Shown here one piece after another: positions 1-9,147 of a stretch of DNA of 64,000 bases. Position 1 is the first letter of the stretch; the number at the start of each line of letters is the position of its first letter. A model generated the notes under the pieces. It was not told the DNA's origin, did no database searches, and saw only the letters and a program-made list of their open reading frames with translations. The position numbers and the translations under genes were made by a program. The DNA is from JANXSS01 sp040385645 (GTDB taxonomy: Bacteria; Pseudomonadota; Gammaproteobacteria; Burkholderiales; Burkholderiaceae_D): positions 124,001 through 188,000 of the forward strand of contig JAZKGZ010000006.1 of assembly GCA_040385645.1 (NCBI GenBank). The letters run 5' to 3'.

Positions 1-660
1 CAGCAGCGGCAGGATCGCCAATGTGTAAGCCACCGGCCCGGTGACCCGCACCACGCCGTGCTGACCGACGCCGTGCAGGCTGGGGAGATAGCGGTCGATG
101 TTGGCGAACACGGTTTCTATCACTGCCTTCAAGAATGGATGTCCGGGTGCGGCAATCACATGCCATTGCTGGAACTCGCCGGTCGCCGTGTCGAGCTCGG
201 GATGCATGCCGAAGCCCTCGAACTTTTCGCCGGGCTTGTTTTTCCAGTAAGACAAAAGATAGCGATCATCTGCCGCGAGCACATCGTCGAGCGCAACCGT
301 AGTCGAACTTTTGATATCGAGATAGGCACCACCGCACCGATAGACCACCAGATAGCGAAACAGATCTGCCTTGGCCGCGCCATAGGCAGGGTTGATGCGA
401 TTGAAATACGCGAGCACTCTGGCGTCGTAATTTTCTTCGATGAATCGCAAGATGTCGCTGTCGGTATAAAACCGATAATCCCATCCGGGATTGACGGTTT
501 TCAAGCGTGCGATATTGGCCTGGATCTCTTCCGGAACGCTCTCGCTGAAGTAGGTCTGATGAATGATTTTCGGCACCGAGTCGCCTTGGGCGAGCGCCGG
601 CAGCACGCAGGTTGCGGGAGGCTGATTCAACTTCGGCAGGAAACGTTTATAGAAGGACAT
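1..660 (-). CDS. GT32-type glycosyltransferase, partial (C-terminus beyond left edge)
   Basis: The frame read leftward from the ATG at 658-660 stays open for 220 codons to base 1, so the C-terminus is missing. Features of the sugar-binding DXD glycosyltransferase family (GT32, OCH1/capsular type) are visible: VPKIIHQTY at about residues 29-37, NPGWDYRFYTD at 57-67, AAKADLFRYLVVY at 95-107, GGAYLDIK at 110-117 and a TGP motif near 207-209. Such enzymes transfer a sugar from a nucleotide donor onto a growing glycan in the cytosol. The expected DxD reads D115-I-K117, so the second acidic residue is replaced; this may alter metal dependence. No clear Shine-Dalgarno site is seen, and the gene lies 131 bp downstream of a GT2 gene on the same strand. 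It probably closes the leftward glycosyltransferase unit or continues it. Donor and acceptor cannot be read from the sequence. Confidence 0.85.
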   Translation of the reverse strand, partial: MSFYKRFLPKLNQPPATCVLPALAQGDSVPKIIHQTYFSESVPEEIQANIARLKTVNPGWDYRFYTDSDILRFIEENYDARVLAYFNRINPAYGAAKADLFRYLVVYRCGGAYLDIKSSTTVALDDVLAADDRYLLSYWKNKPGEKFEGFGMHPELDTATGEFQQWHVIAAPGHPFLKAVIETVFANIDRYLPSLHGVGQHGVVRVTGPVAYTLAILPLL

Positions 661-791
661 GATGTACTAAAAAAATTTAAGAAACGACGCCGGAACAGTG
701 ATCGAGCAAGAGTGCGGTATCAGTTGCGGCAGATTGTAGATTGCCTGCGCGCGGGGCGCGGCTGGCCACATCGCGCCTTGGCTTGAATGCA

Positions 792-1781
792 CTAGCCCCG
801 GCGCTCCTTCGGCGGTGGAAAATCGAGGACGGTATAGGCGTCGCGCTGGTCGAATCGCTTGTAAGCCCGGATCAATAGCGCCTTGAGCTTGAAACGGAGG
901 GTAGTGGGGGCGCGTTCGAGCAACGGAAAAACAGAGCCGGCGACACCGATCTGACCTCGACGAAAGCTTTCGTAGAACACTTCATGGCAGCGCTTGCGTA
1001 TTCCTGCCAGCAAGATGTCGCGATACGATTGCGCCGCGCCGTGATACTTCAAAGCGAATTTCAAGACATCCACTTCGCCCAATGCCTGGCGCAGCAGGTT
1101 TCGGGAATCGTTACCAACGTGTCGTCGGATCAGCACCAGCGGCGTCATGCAAATTGCGGTTCTTCCAGCGGCAACGGCACGCAGGGTGTATTCCCAGTCT
1201 TCGGCAGGCACGCGGTCGAAGCCTGGATCGAAGCCGCCGATCGCCTGGTAGAAGAATTTTTTGACGGTTGCCCCGGTCGGCATCATCGGTTGAAACGATA
1301 CGGTTCGGGCGTACAGATCCGGAATATCGAACACGAATTGGCCATCCGTACACCCCCCCTGCAAGAAGCCGGCAGGCGCTCCCGACATGATATCGCCAGC
1401 AGTTCCCGATTCGTCGAAGCTTTGGTAATTCACATAGACGCTATCGATCTCTTCATGCTCGGCAAGCCACGCAGAAAGCGTTTCCACGAACGTCGGTCTC
1501 AATAGATCGTCGGAATCGCACAGGGTGACGTACGGGCTGGCGGCGATCTCGACACCCAAATTACGCGCCGCCTGTACGCCGACCTTGGCCGACTCGATCA
1601 CCCTGATGCGCTGGCCGAATCTACGCAGGCGTATCAGCGTGTCGTCGGTGGAGGCGTCGTCGATGACTAAAATTTCAGCGAACGGCATAGTTTGCGTCAG
1701 CGCCGCCTCGATGGTGTGCAAAATCAAGTGGGCACGGTTATGGGTGGGAATCACCAGCGAGATTTCGGGCCTTGCAATCAC
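792..1781 (-). CDS. Family 2 glycosyltransferase
   Basis: This 329-residue protein has a GT-A fold N-terminus: EISLVIPTHNRA at 6-17, the nucleotide-binding DDAS at 41-44, the metal-binding DSDD at 89-92, GGFDP at 182-186 and an ED pair at 194-195 that fits the catalytic base position. It has no membrane segment, so it should work at the cytosolic face of the inner membrane, adding one sugar to the lipid-linked repeat. The gene starts 10 bp after the stop of the deacetylase-glycosyltransferase fusion gene and is probably cotranscribed with it. The linkage it makes cannot be predicted. Confidence 0.9.
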   Translation of the reverse strand: MIARPEISLVIPTHNRAHLILHTIEAALTQTMPFAEILVIDDASTDDTLIRLRRFGQRIRVIESAKVGVQAARNLGVEIAASPYVTLCDSDDLLRPTFVETLSAWLAEHEEIDSVYVNYQSFDESGTAGDIMSGAPAGFLQGGCTDGQFVFDIPDLYARTVSFQPMMPTGATVKKFFYQAIGGFDPGFDRVPAEDWEYTLRAVAAGRTAICMTPLVLIRRHVGNDSRNLLRQALGEVDVLKFALKYHGAAQSYRDILLAGIRKRCHEVFYESFRRGQIGVAGSVFPLLERAPTTLRFKLKALLIRAYKRFDQRDAYTVLDFPPPKERRG

Positions 1782-1791
1782 GTCGTCTCTC

Positions 1792-4122
1792 TCATGAAGT
1801 CAATCTGATCGTTCTCTCGCAAGCCAGCAGAAAGCGGGCGGCGACCGCTCTGGTACTGCTGGCATTGGCGATTGTCAACCCTTGCTCGCCCAAGGTTGCG
1901 GCAAGGAGTGTGTCGTCGAGTAACTTCAATACCGTCTGTTCGATTTCGTCGATATTTTCGCCGTTCACCAGAAAGCCGGATTCGCCATCCACCACGGCTT
2001 CGACCACGCCGCCGGCACGACCGCCGATCACCGGTTTTCCGCAGGCATTGGCTTCCCGAAACACGAGTCCGAATCCTTCGGTGTCGCCGTCGGCGAGGGT
2101 GCGATTGGGCATCAGAAACACATCGCACACGCGGAAATATTCCACCAGTTCGCTTTCCGACACCGTACCGACCAAAGTCACTTGCCCAGTTACGCCCTCC
2201 TGCTCGATGATGCGTTCGAGTTCGGGGCGCAATTCACCGTCGCCGACGATTAGATAATGCACATCGGTACGTGCCTTCAAGATGCGTGCCATGGCACGGA
2301 TTGCCATGTCGGCACCCTTTCGTTGTACCAGGCGGCCGAGCGTGAGCACCACTTTTTTACCATCCAGTTGGTAGCGCTCAAGGAGGGTGCGACTTTTTAC
2401 ACCCGGCGTGAAGCGGTCGACGTCCACCCCGTTCTGAATGAGCATGATGCGATCCGGCGGGATGCCCATTTCCCGGGTCAGGGCATCGCAGGTGAACGAG
2501 CTGACGGCAACGATCTTGTCGGCTGCGTGCAGATACTGCCGGCGCTTGTTGCCGTGCAATCGCCCACCGGTAGCCGTCGTGATTTCCTCGCCATGAATAT
2601 AGAGAATCAGCCGCGTCCCGAATACTTTTTTCAAGGCGATGCCGAGCCAGCTACCCGTGACCAGTTCACCAATGCACACGACATTGATTCGGTGGCGGTG
2701 CACGATGCGCGCCGCTGCCAGAAAAACCCGTACATAGAGTGCGACATCCTGCAAAGCGAAGCGGTACAGCGAAACCAAAATATTTGCCGGTGGCCGATGC
2801 TGCATGAGCGGACGCAGCAGATCGATCCGTTCCACCGGAAAATCGACGGCGTCGTCATGGGTACGCCATCCCGGAATTTCTTGATTGTTGCTGTAGTTCT
2901 TTTTGGCTGTGAGCACCCTGATGCTGTCTTGTGGCATGTGCAGGCAGAGATTTTCATACACCACCGCCGAGCCGCCGTGTACCGGGGCAAAGGTACTCGA
3001 CACCAGCAGGCAACGCACCGGTGTCTGCCGTTTCAGATCCTGCGCCACGGCTACCGATACCGCACGCTCCTGCACCAGGACGTTACGTGCCAGTTGCAGC
3101 GCCATGCGCACCTGCGTCGTACCCCAGGGCGAAAAACGCGGCAATTGAAAAATGTCGGATTTACGGCTGGCGCTACCGGTACTGGTGGCTACGGCAGCTT
3201 GGTAGCCACAGGCTTTTACCATCGCTACGTGACGGGCGTCGTAATCCATCACCGGGCGGCCATTTGGGTAAGCAAACAGATTGACTTTGCCACCGATGAT
3301 CGATTCCAATTCTTCCTTGCAGCCACCGATTTCCTGCAGAGCGTGTTCGTCGCTGCATTCGTTGAGGATCGGGTGGCTCACCGTATGGCCGCCGATTGTA
3401 AAACCGAGATTATGTAGCTCCCGCACGGCGTTATGATCGAACGGCTTGGGCAGCGTCAGCACGGTTTGTGCCTGTGCTTCCAGCAGTTCCACAGCACCGA
3501 GCCGCTCTGGTAGCGGAACATATTTCATCCGCTCGGTCAGGCCTGCAACCAGCCTGATTCGGCTTTCCAACGTACGCAAATCGGCAAAATTACCGAATCC
3601 GTAGGGCAGTTGCGCACCCATGTCGGGTAGGCCGCGCACCGCCGCCACAATACGTTCGTGCCAAAGTGCCGGCCCACCCAACTGCTCGGTGGTAACGAAA
3701 AAAGTAGCGGGCATGTTGCGTGCGCGCAGTGCAGGGCTGACTGTCTGCAGCCAGTCGTCGTAACCATCGTCAAAGGTGATGGCTACGGCTTTACGCGGCA
3801 GCTTTCCCGTCCCGAGCGCGCGTATCCCCTCGTCGAGCGGCAACACGTTGCTGTGTTCCTGAAGAAAATCCAGCGTTTGCTCGAAATGGGCCAGTAACGG
3901 CTCTGTCGGCGTGAGCGGGTCTGCAGAATGTGGCACTTTATGAAACAGCAGTACCGTTAGCCGTGCGCTACGGCCTTCGGAAGAAAGCAGGGAGAACAGG
4001 CCGTTGGCGAGTGCTACCGAAAATTTACCAGATGACGACTGCTGCACGGAGGCGCGCGCAACAGCACCACTCGAGTGCCCGATCAGGCGATCATCGGGCA
4101 TGCATATTCTCCGGCTTGGCAA
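1792..4122 (-). CDS. Fusion protein: polysaccharide deacetylase (NodB) + family 4 glycosyltransferase
   Basis: This 776-residue protein has two catalytic parts. Residues about 55-335 form a carbohydrate esterase 4 (NodB) domain: TFDDGYDD at 116-123 supplies the metal-binding and catalytic aspartates, GGHTVSH at 244-250 the two metal histidines, and FAYPNG follows at 283-288. Residues about 369-776 form a GT-B glycosyltransferase with GEE at 511-513, QNGVDVDRF at 563-571, GRLVQRKGADMAI at 596-608 and the donor-binding EGFGLVFREA at 682-691. No signal peptide is evident, which is odd for a deacetylase of an exported polymer and suggests action on a cytosolic lipid-linked intermediate. The ATG used here overlaps the upstream ligase gene by 32 bp; an in-frame ATG at 4101 would reduce this to 11 bp. 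Translational coupling to the ligase gene is likely. Both active sites look intact. Confidence 0.88.
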   Translation of the reverse strand: MPSRRICMPDDRLIGHSSGAVARASVQQSSSGKFSVALANGLFSLLSSEGRSARLTVLLFHKVPHSADPLTPTEPLLAHFEQTLDFLQEHSNVLPLDEGIRALGTGKLPRKAVAITFDDGYDDWLQTVSPALRARNMPATFFVTTEQLGGPALWHERIVAAVRGLPDMGAQLPYGFGNFADLRTLESRIRLVAGLTERMKYVPLPERLGAVELLEAQAQTVLTLPKPFDHNAVRELHNLGFTIGGHTVSHPILNECSDEHALQEIGGCKEELESIIGGKVNLFAYPNGRPVMDYDARHVAMVKACGYQAAVATSTGSASRKSDIFQLPRFSPWGTTQVRMALQLARNVLVQERAVSVAVAQDLKRQTPVRCLLVSSTFAPVHGGSAVVYENLCLHMPQDSIRVLTAKKNYSNNQEIPGWRTHDDAVDFPVERIDLLRPLMQHRPPANILVSLYRFALQDVALYVRVFLAAARIVHRHRINVVCIGELVTGSWLGIALKKVFGTRLILYIHGEEITTATGGRLHGNKRRQYLHAADKIVAVSSFTCDALTREMGIPPDRIMLIQNGVDVDRFTPGVKSRTLLERYQLDGKKVVLTLGRLVQRKGADMAIRAMARILKARTDVHYLIVGDGELRPELERIIEQEGVTGQVTLVGTVSESELVEYFRVCDVFLMPNRTLADGDTEGFGLVFREANACGKPVIGGRAGGVVEAVVDGESGFLVNGENIDEIEQTVLKLLDDTLLAATLGEQGLTIANASSTRAVAARFLLACERTIRLTS

Positions 4123-5413
4123 TGACCGGTCGGTCTTTCGACGGTGTTGGCCGCGCTATCGGCGCTCTTCCGCGGCTAAACACTTTCTTATCGACTAAAA
4201 TTTTCTCAGTGATTACGAGCGCGGCAATGATGTAGTACAGGTAATCGTAGTAAGCAAGCGAGAGAAAAGCGCCGCCGACGAGATAACCGACTAGGCTTAC
4301 CTGGCACATCGCCGCCAAATCGCTCGCCCACTTCAATTCGGTGTGATTGCGGCATGCCTTGATCGTGCGCGATGCCATTCGCCAGGTCGCGACAATCAGT
4401 GCCAGATACAAGCCTAGTCCGACATAGCCATGTTCGCCCAGTACCTGGAAATAAATACTATGCGCAGCATGGAAATCCCACGGGATCGGCGCATAGGTGA
4501 TGAACGTGTGGGGATGGAAGGCAAGAAATCCACCGCCGAAAATATGTTGTTTAGCCACCTCGATTGCAAAATACCAGGCATTAATGCGACCCAACGCGGA
4601 TTCGTCGGTTTGATAATTGCTGATGCTGGTCATCCGCTCTGTCCATTGCTCTGGCATGATCAGCAACACAATCGGAATGGTCAACAGCAACACCAGGCCG
4701 GTGCCAAGCTTGTTTCTGCTTTTCAGCCACAGCAGCCCCATCATCGCGACGCCGCCGATTGCCGCACCGCGCGAGTAGGAACCTGCTGCCGATATCACGC
4801 TCAACACTGCAACCGCTTCCAGCGAGTGCTTGAGCCAGCGCTGCTCGGCCTGCAGGCGCAGGTACCAGATAATAGGTACCGCCATGATCAGTGCCAGAGC
4901 AAGGGAGTTATTTTCATAGATATAACTACCGTCCGGTCCCCATACCCGATAGCTGCCGCCAGACGCAATGGTGAACAGACCACCCTTGAAGCCGTAGAAT
5001 CCAAGCGACAGACCAAGTATCCACATCAATTTCTTTAAATCTTTTTCGGTGTTGACCAGCATAATCGTCAGGCAGACCATGAATAGCGTTTTCATGACCC
5101 GGTTCCATTCGATCCAGACAATATCCGGCATTAACCCAAAAAATGACGTCAGCGTCGTCCATAAAGCGAGAACGATTAATAATGCTGTCACCGGGGTCAG
5201 TGGATACCTGCGTGGTTCTTTTGTAAACAGCGCGCCAACTAGTGTGACCATGGCAATCATCGCCGCGAATGGAAAATCATACGCCGGGCCGTAGGCCAGC
5301 CGATGGGGATTCATGATGCTCATCCACATGAATACCAGCGCCCCGATGGCGGGGCGTTTCAACATCAATGGCACGAGTCCGAAGATGATGCAAAACATGA
5401 GGATGTCGCGCAT
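4091..5413 (-). CDS. Exosortase A-associated O-antigen ligase/polymerase-like membrane protein
   Basis: This 440-residue polytopic membrane protein has about ten hydrophobic segments. It carries SYSRGA at 212-217 and AHSIYFQVLGEHGYVGL at 317-333, hallmarks of the Wzy/WaaL-like family found beside XrtA (known as the putative O-glycosylation ligase, TIGR03097 type). Family members act in the inner membrane, joining lipid-linked glycan to itself or to an acceptor. In this context it is the best candidate for the repeat-unit polymerase, or for a ligase attaching glycan to a PEP-CTERM protein; the sequence does not decide between them. It is the first gene of a leftward unit and is divergent from the secreted RIFT-barrel gene. 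The C-terminal tail of about 30 residues is proline- and arginine-rich and cytosolic. Confidence 0.88.
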   Translation of the reverse strand: MRDILMFCIIFGLVPLMLKRPAIGALVFMWMSIMNPHRLAYGPAYDFPFAAMIAMVTLVGALFTKEPRRYPLTPVTALLIVLALWTTLTSFFGLMPDIVWIEWNRVMKTLFMVCLTIMLVNTEKDLKKLMWILGLSLGFYGFKGGLFTIASGGSYRVWGPDGSYIYENNSLALALIMAVPIIWYLRLQAEQRWLKHSLEAVAVLSVISAAGSYSRGAAIGGVAMMGLLWLKSRNKLGTGLVLLLTIPIVLLIMPEQWTERMTSISNYQTDESALGRINAWYFAIEVAKQHIFGGGFLAFHPHTFITYAPIPWDFHAAHSIYFQVLGEHGYVGLGLYLALIVATWRMASRTIKACRNHTELKWASDLAAMCQVSLVGYLVGGAFLSLAYYDYLYYIIAALVITEKILVDKKVFSRGRAPIARPTPSKDRPVIAKPENMHAR

Positions 5414-5768
5414 GCTTGTTGTCCTATAAATTTTTTCCGCAGCAAATCACTTAGCGCTCAAATTTGCTACGGGGAGCGCAAATGCGGCATCCAAATCGTT
5501 GTAAATTTGCCAAGCATGGCTAGGGCGCGAAATTCTAACATTATTCATTTATATCTTGAGTGCTCAAAGGTATCAAACCGTTACACGCATAATAGAATGG
5601 CAACGTCGATGATAAGGTTGATGCAATGCATTACTTAAGTGTAGCGCGGCTCGATAACAACCTACCGAACCAAGTGCCGGCTCTAGCGATTTTGTAGATT
5701 CAATGAAACATTTGGATTTTGCTATCCACCCAGTTTGCTCACCCGATTTCTCACCTGATTTGGTTTAT
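5414..5768. other. Divergent intergenic region, ligase gene / secreted protein gene
   Basis: This AT-richer stretch of about 350 bp separates the leftward ligase unit from the rightward secreted-protein unit, so both promoters should lie here. I see a short inverted repeat, TTGAG-TG-CTCAA at 5556-5567, but no convincing -35/-10 pair with normal spacing and no sigma-54 pattern. An in-frame ATG at 5703 could extend the downstream protein by 22 residues but lacks a ribosome binding site and would put a polar stretch before the signal peptide. Confidence 0.5.
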
Positions 5769-7835
5769 ATGACGAATGCTTTGATAAAACGCCTATGCTG
5801 GCTCGCTACTGTTGCTTTATTTCAATTTTCTCTGTCGGTGTCGGCGAATCCGCTTCTGCCGGAAATTCGTGTGCGTAACGCTAATAATGTCGGGCAAACG
5901 CGGGTACCGATCGTGTTCGGCCAAGTGTTTGCGGTTGGTGCTCTGAAAAACGGCGAAACCGTAGCCGCTCGGCTCGCCAACGATTCGACGGTGCCGTTCC
6001 AGCTCGACGTAAAAGCGACGCACGACGACGGTTCGATACGACATGCGGTTCTCTCGGCAGTATTGCCTACTCTGGCTGCGAAGCGAACAGAAATCATACG
6101 CTTGGTCAAAACAAAAACTGTCGAAACGGCGGTGACGGCACCTACGCGCGCGCAGGTAATCGCCTCGGGGTTTAGCGCCGAAGTCGTGATCGTCGTCGAT
6201 GGGAAAACTTACCGAGCCTCGGCCGAGCAAGGTTTGAAGGCTGCGCAGCAAACGCCTTGGCTCGCAGGGCCGCTAGTCAACGAGTGGCTGATGATGGCAC
6301 CGTTTAAATCCGAGACGGGTGCCGAGCATCCACATCTGCATGCACGGTTCGCCCTGCGTGCAGTAGGTGATCCGGTTCGGGTGCGCGTCGATGTTTCGGT
6401 CGAAAACGATTGGGCGTTCGAGCCGAACCCGCGTAACTTTACTTACGATGTTGATCTTCTCATCAATAAAAAGAGTGTCTATAGCAAAGCTGCGCTCACC
6501 CACTATCACCATGCCCGTTGGCGCAAAACCTTTTGGGCCGACGCTCTAGCCGAACCCGAGTTGATGCACGATACTGCTTATCTGATCGCCTCAAAGGCCG
6601 TGCCGAATTACGACCGGCGCGTGACGATCTCGCAATCGACTTTGGCCGGCTGGAAGGCCGACTGGAATGAGGCAAGGGCTGCGCCGATGAGTTCGGGAAT
6701 GGCGACGCCGTACATGCCTACCACAGGCGGCAGACCGGATATCGGCCTAATGCCGGGTTGGACCGCGGCTTACCTCCTTAGCATGGACCCGCGTGCCAAG
6801 GAAGTCACCCTCGGCAATGCCAATTTAGCAGGCAGCTGGTCGATTCATTTTCGCGATCGAACAACTGGCAAGCCAGTCAGTCTGATGAATTACCCTTACA
6901 TGACGATGCTCGGGCGTTCTACCGACACACTCAACCCAGCCACCAAAAAATTCGAGGCTTTTCCAGGATGTGCCGGCGACTGTAAAAATCCGCAGGAGGC
7001 CGACACTGCGCATCAGCCTGCATTCAGTTATGTGCCGTACTTGGTAACCGGCGATGTATATCACCTGGAGGAACTGCAGTTTTGGACTATGCACAGCGTG
7101 TTTCAATCCAACCCAGGATATCGGGATAATATTAAGGGCCTAGTAAAGTGGGATCAGGTAAGGGGACAGGCATGGAGCATGCGCAATCTTGGTGAAGCGG
7201 CCTACATCACGCCTGACAGCGATCCGCTGAAAAAGCACTTCAGACAATTTTTAGCGAATAACCTGGAGTGGTACAACGGTACCTACACGAATAATCCAAA
7301 AGCTAACAAGCTGGGCATCATCACCAACGGTTACGCACTCGAATACGACAACAACACTGCAATTGCTCTTTGGCAAGATGACTTTTTCACGCAGGCGATC
7401 GGGCATGTGGCTGAGCTCGGTTTCGAGCAGGCACGGCCGCTTTTGGCCTGGAAAACAAAATTTCCGATTTCCCGCATGACGGATCCGCAATACTGCTGGA
7501 TCATGGGAGCGGCTTACACCGTCAAAGTGCGCAGCAAAGCGGATGCCGAATTTTTTACTTCGCTTGGAGAGGTTTTTCGAGCCAGTAATTCTTCAGAAAT
7601 TGCGTCGATGGCTTGCGCCTCGCCAGAAATGGCCAGCGCCCTGAAGCTTAAGCCTGGTGAAATGACCGGTTACTCCGCGACCAGTGCCGGCTACCCTTCC
7701 AATATGCAACCGGCACTCGCATACGGTGCGGATGTGGGCGGTGCTGCTGGAAAGAAAGCCTGGACGATTTTCGATGCGCGTACCGTCAAACCAGATTATT
7801 CCACCAGCCCGGGTTTTGCCATCGTTCCGCGTTGA
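5769..7835 (+). CDS. Secreted RIFT-barrel protein (YetA / exo-rhamnogalacturonan lyase-like)
   Basis: With the ATG at 5769 the protein has 688 residues and begins with a clean signal peptide: a basic start, a hydrophobic core, then cleavage after SVSA before NPLLPEIRV. The N-terminal domain has RVPIVFGQVFAVG followed by HDDGSIRHAVLS, which recalls the RIFT-barrel domain of YetA and PcRGLX-type exo-rhamnogalacturonan lyases. The rest has Trp-, Tyr- and His-rich stretches, compatible with an alpha/alpha-barrel polysaccharide lyase or hydrolase, but I cannot assign catalytic residues. Placed in the exopolysaccharide locus, it may trim, remodel or release the polymer in the periplasm or outside. 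The alternative start at 5703 is less likely because it precedes the signal peptide. No strong Shine-Dalgarno site is visible at either start. Function is inferred, not proven. Confidence 0.7.
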   Translation: MTNALIKRLCWLATVALFQFSLSVSANPLLPEIRVRNANNVGQTRVPIVFGQVFAVGALKNGETVAARLANDSTVPFQLDVKATHDDGSIRHAVLSAVLPTLAAKRTEIIRLVKTKTVETAVTAPTRAQVIASGFSAEVVIVVDGKTYRASAEQGLKAAQQTPWLAGPLVNEWLMMAPFKSETGAEHPHLHARFALRAVGDPVRVRVDVSVENDWAFEPNPRNFTYDVDLLINKKSVYSKAALTHYHHARWRKTFWADALAEPELMHDTAYLIASKAVPNYDRRVTISQSTLAGWKADWNEARAAPMSSGMATPYMPTTGGRPDIGLMPGWTAAYLLSMDPRAKEVTLGNANLAGSWSIHFRDRTTGKPVSLMNYPYMTMLGRSTDTLNPATKKFEAFPGCAGDCKNPQEADTAHQPAFSYVPYLVTGDVYHLEELQFWTMHSVFQSNPGYRDNIKGLVKWDQVRGQAWSMRNLGEAAYITPDSDPLKKHFRQFLANNLEWYNGTYTNNPKANKLGIITNGYALEYDNNTAIALWQDDFFTQAIGHVAELGFEQARPLLAWKTKFPISRMTDPQYCWIMGAAYTVKVRSKADAEFFTSLGEVFRASNSSEIASMACASPEMASALKLKPGEMTGYSATSAGYPSNMQPALAYGADVGGAAGKKAWTIFDARTVKPDYSTSPGFAIVPR

Positions 7836-7926
7836 TCAGGAAAATTTGAGGTGGTGTGGGGCAATTAGCACATACAATCGTGCGGCTAATTTCATTTGAT
7901 CACCGCGCACTGCGCCTGCCTCACCC

Positions 7927-9078
7927 ATGAAAATTCTTTATCATCATCGCACCCGTTCGAAGGACGGTCAATACGTTCACATCGAAGAAATGATCGGCGC
8001 GTTACGCGAGCTTGGGCATGAGGTAATTGTCGTCGCGCCCGGTGGCACCGACGAGGATGCATTCGGATCCGACGCTGGCATGGTCGCTTCCCTCAAACGC
8101 CACCTGCCGAAGTTCATCTATGAATTGGCCGAACTCGGCTACAGTCTAGTGGCTTACAGACGCCTGGCCGCTGCAGTGCGCCAACACCGGCCAGATTGCC
8201 TATACGAGCGTTACAACCTTTTTCTTCCGGCGGGCATCTGGATCAGCCGCCGCTATAAGTTGCCGATGCTTTTGGAAATCAATGCACCGATTCTCGAAGA
8301 ACGCGCGAAGTACGATGGTTTGTCACTCAAACGTCTTGGGCGCTGGTCACAGAAATACGCCTGGTGCAATGCCGACCGGGTCTTGCCGGTCACTCGCGTG
8401 CTGGCCGATGTCGTCGCTTCCTATGGCGTGACACCCGAACGCATTAGCGTCATTCCAAACGGCATCAATAGCAACCGCTTCAAGCCCGTTTCTACCGAGG
8501 CCGCTAAGAAAGCACTCGGCTTGCAGGGCAACGTAGTACTGGGATTCACGGGCTTCGTGCGCGATTGGCATGGCCTGGACAAAGTGGTCGATATGATCGC
8601 CAAAGACCCGCCAAATTCAAGCCGTACGCTATTGATCGTCGGCGACGGGCCCGCACGCCCTGCGCTTGAGCAACAGGCAAAAACGCTCGGTATCTCGGAG
8701 CGCGTGCGGTTCACCGGCATCATCGACCGCGACGATGTCAGCCGTTACGTAGCTGCGTTCGACATCGCATTGCAGCCATCTGTCGTTGCCTACGCGTCGC
8801 CATTGAAGTTGTTCGAGTATTTAGCGCTAGGTAAAGCCATCATCGGTCCGGCCCAGCCGAATATCGAAGAAATCCTGACCGATGGTCACAACGCCGTGCT
8901 ATTCGATCCTGTCGACCCGGCTTCGATGCCGGAGGTAATCGACCGGCTGTGTGCTGATCCACTGCTTCGGCAACGCATTGCCGAAAACGCCCGTCGAACG
9001 ATCGCCGAACAAAAACTCACTTGGCTCGGCAACGCGCAAAAAGTGGTCGAACTGTTTGAGCAAATGAAGCACGCATAA
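7927..9078 (+). CDS. Family 4 glycosyltransferase
   Basis: This 383-residue GT-B enzyme starts with MKILYHHRTRSKDGQYVH and carries PNGINSNRFKP, GFTGFVRDWHGLD, IVGDGPARP and the donor-binding region SPLKLFEYLALGKAI near residues 290-305. The glutamate in LFEYL corresponds to the conserved EX7E region of retaining GT4 enzymes. It is soluble and probably peripheral to the inner membrane, adding a sugar to the repeat unit. It lies 91 bp downstream of the secreted RIFT-barrel gene on the same strand and begins a run of sugar-transfer genes. The sugar specificity is not readable. Confidence 0.88.
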   Translation: MKILYHHRTRSKDGQYVHIEEMIGALRELGHEVIVVAPGGTDEDAFGSDAGMVASLKRHLPKFIYELAELGYSLVAYRRLAAAVRQHRPDCLYERYNLFLPAGIWISRRYKLPMLLEINAPILEERAKYDGLSLKRLGRWSQKYAWCNADRVLPVTRVLADVVASYGVTPERISVIPNGINSNRFKPVSTEAAKKALGLQGNVVLGFTGFVRDWHGLDKVVDMIAKDPPNSSRTLLIVGDGPARPALEQQAKTLGISERVRFTGIIDRDDVSRYVAAFDIALQPSVVAYASPLKLFEYLALGKAIIGPAQPNIEEILTDGHNAVLFDPVDPASMPEVIDRLCADPLLRQRIAENARRTIAEQKLTWLGNAQKVVELFEQMKHA

Positions 9079-9147
9079 AACTACCCACCAGTCAATTTAC
9101 CAGTGACTTGAATAAAGAGCCGGTACCCGATATTGCCCAGATAACCG

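Noticed and set aside
58..786. Long forward open frame of 242 codons at the left edge
   Set aside because: It is antisense to the GT32 gene, which has clear family motifs; the forward translation has no recognisable domain.
2257..3417. Forward open frame of 386 codons
   Set aside because: It lies antisense within the deacetylase-GT4 fusion gene and its protein is a His/Arg/Gln-rich shadow without motifs.
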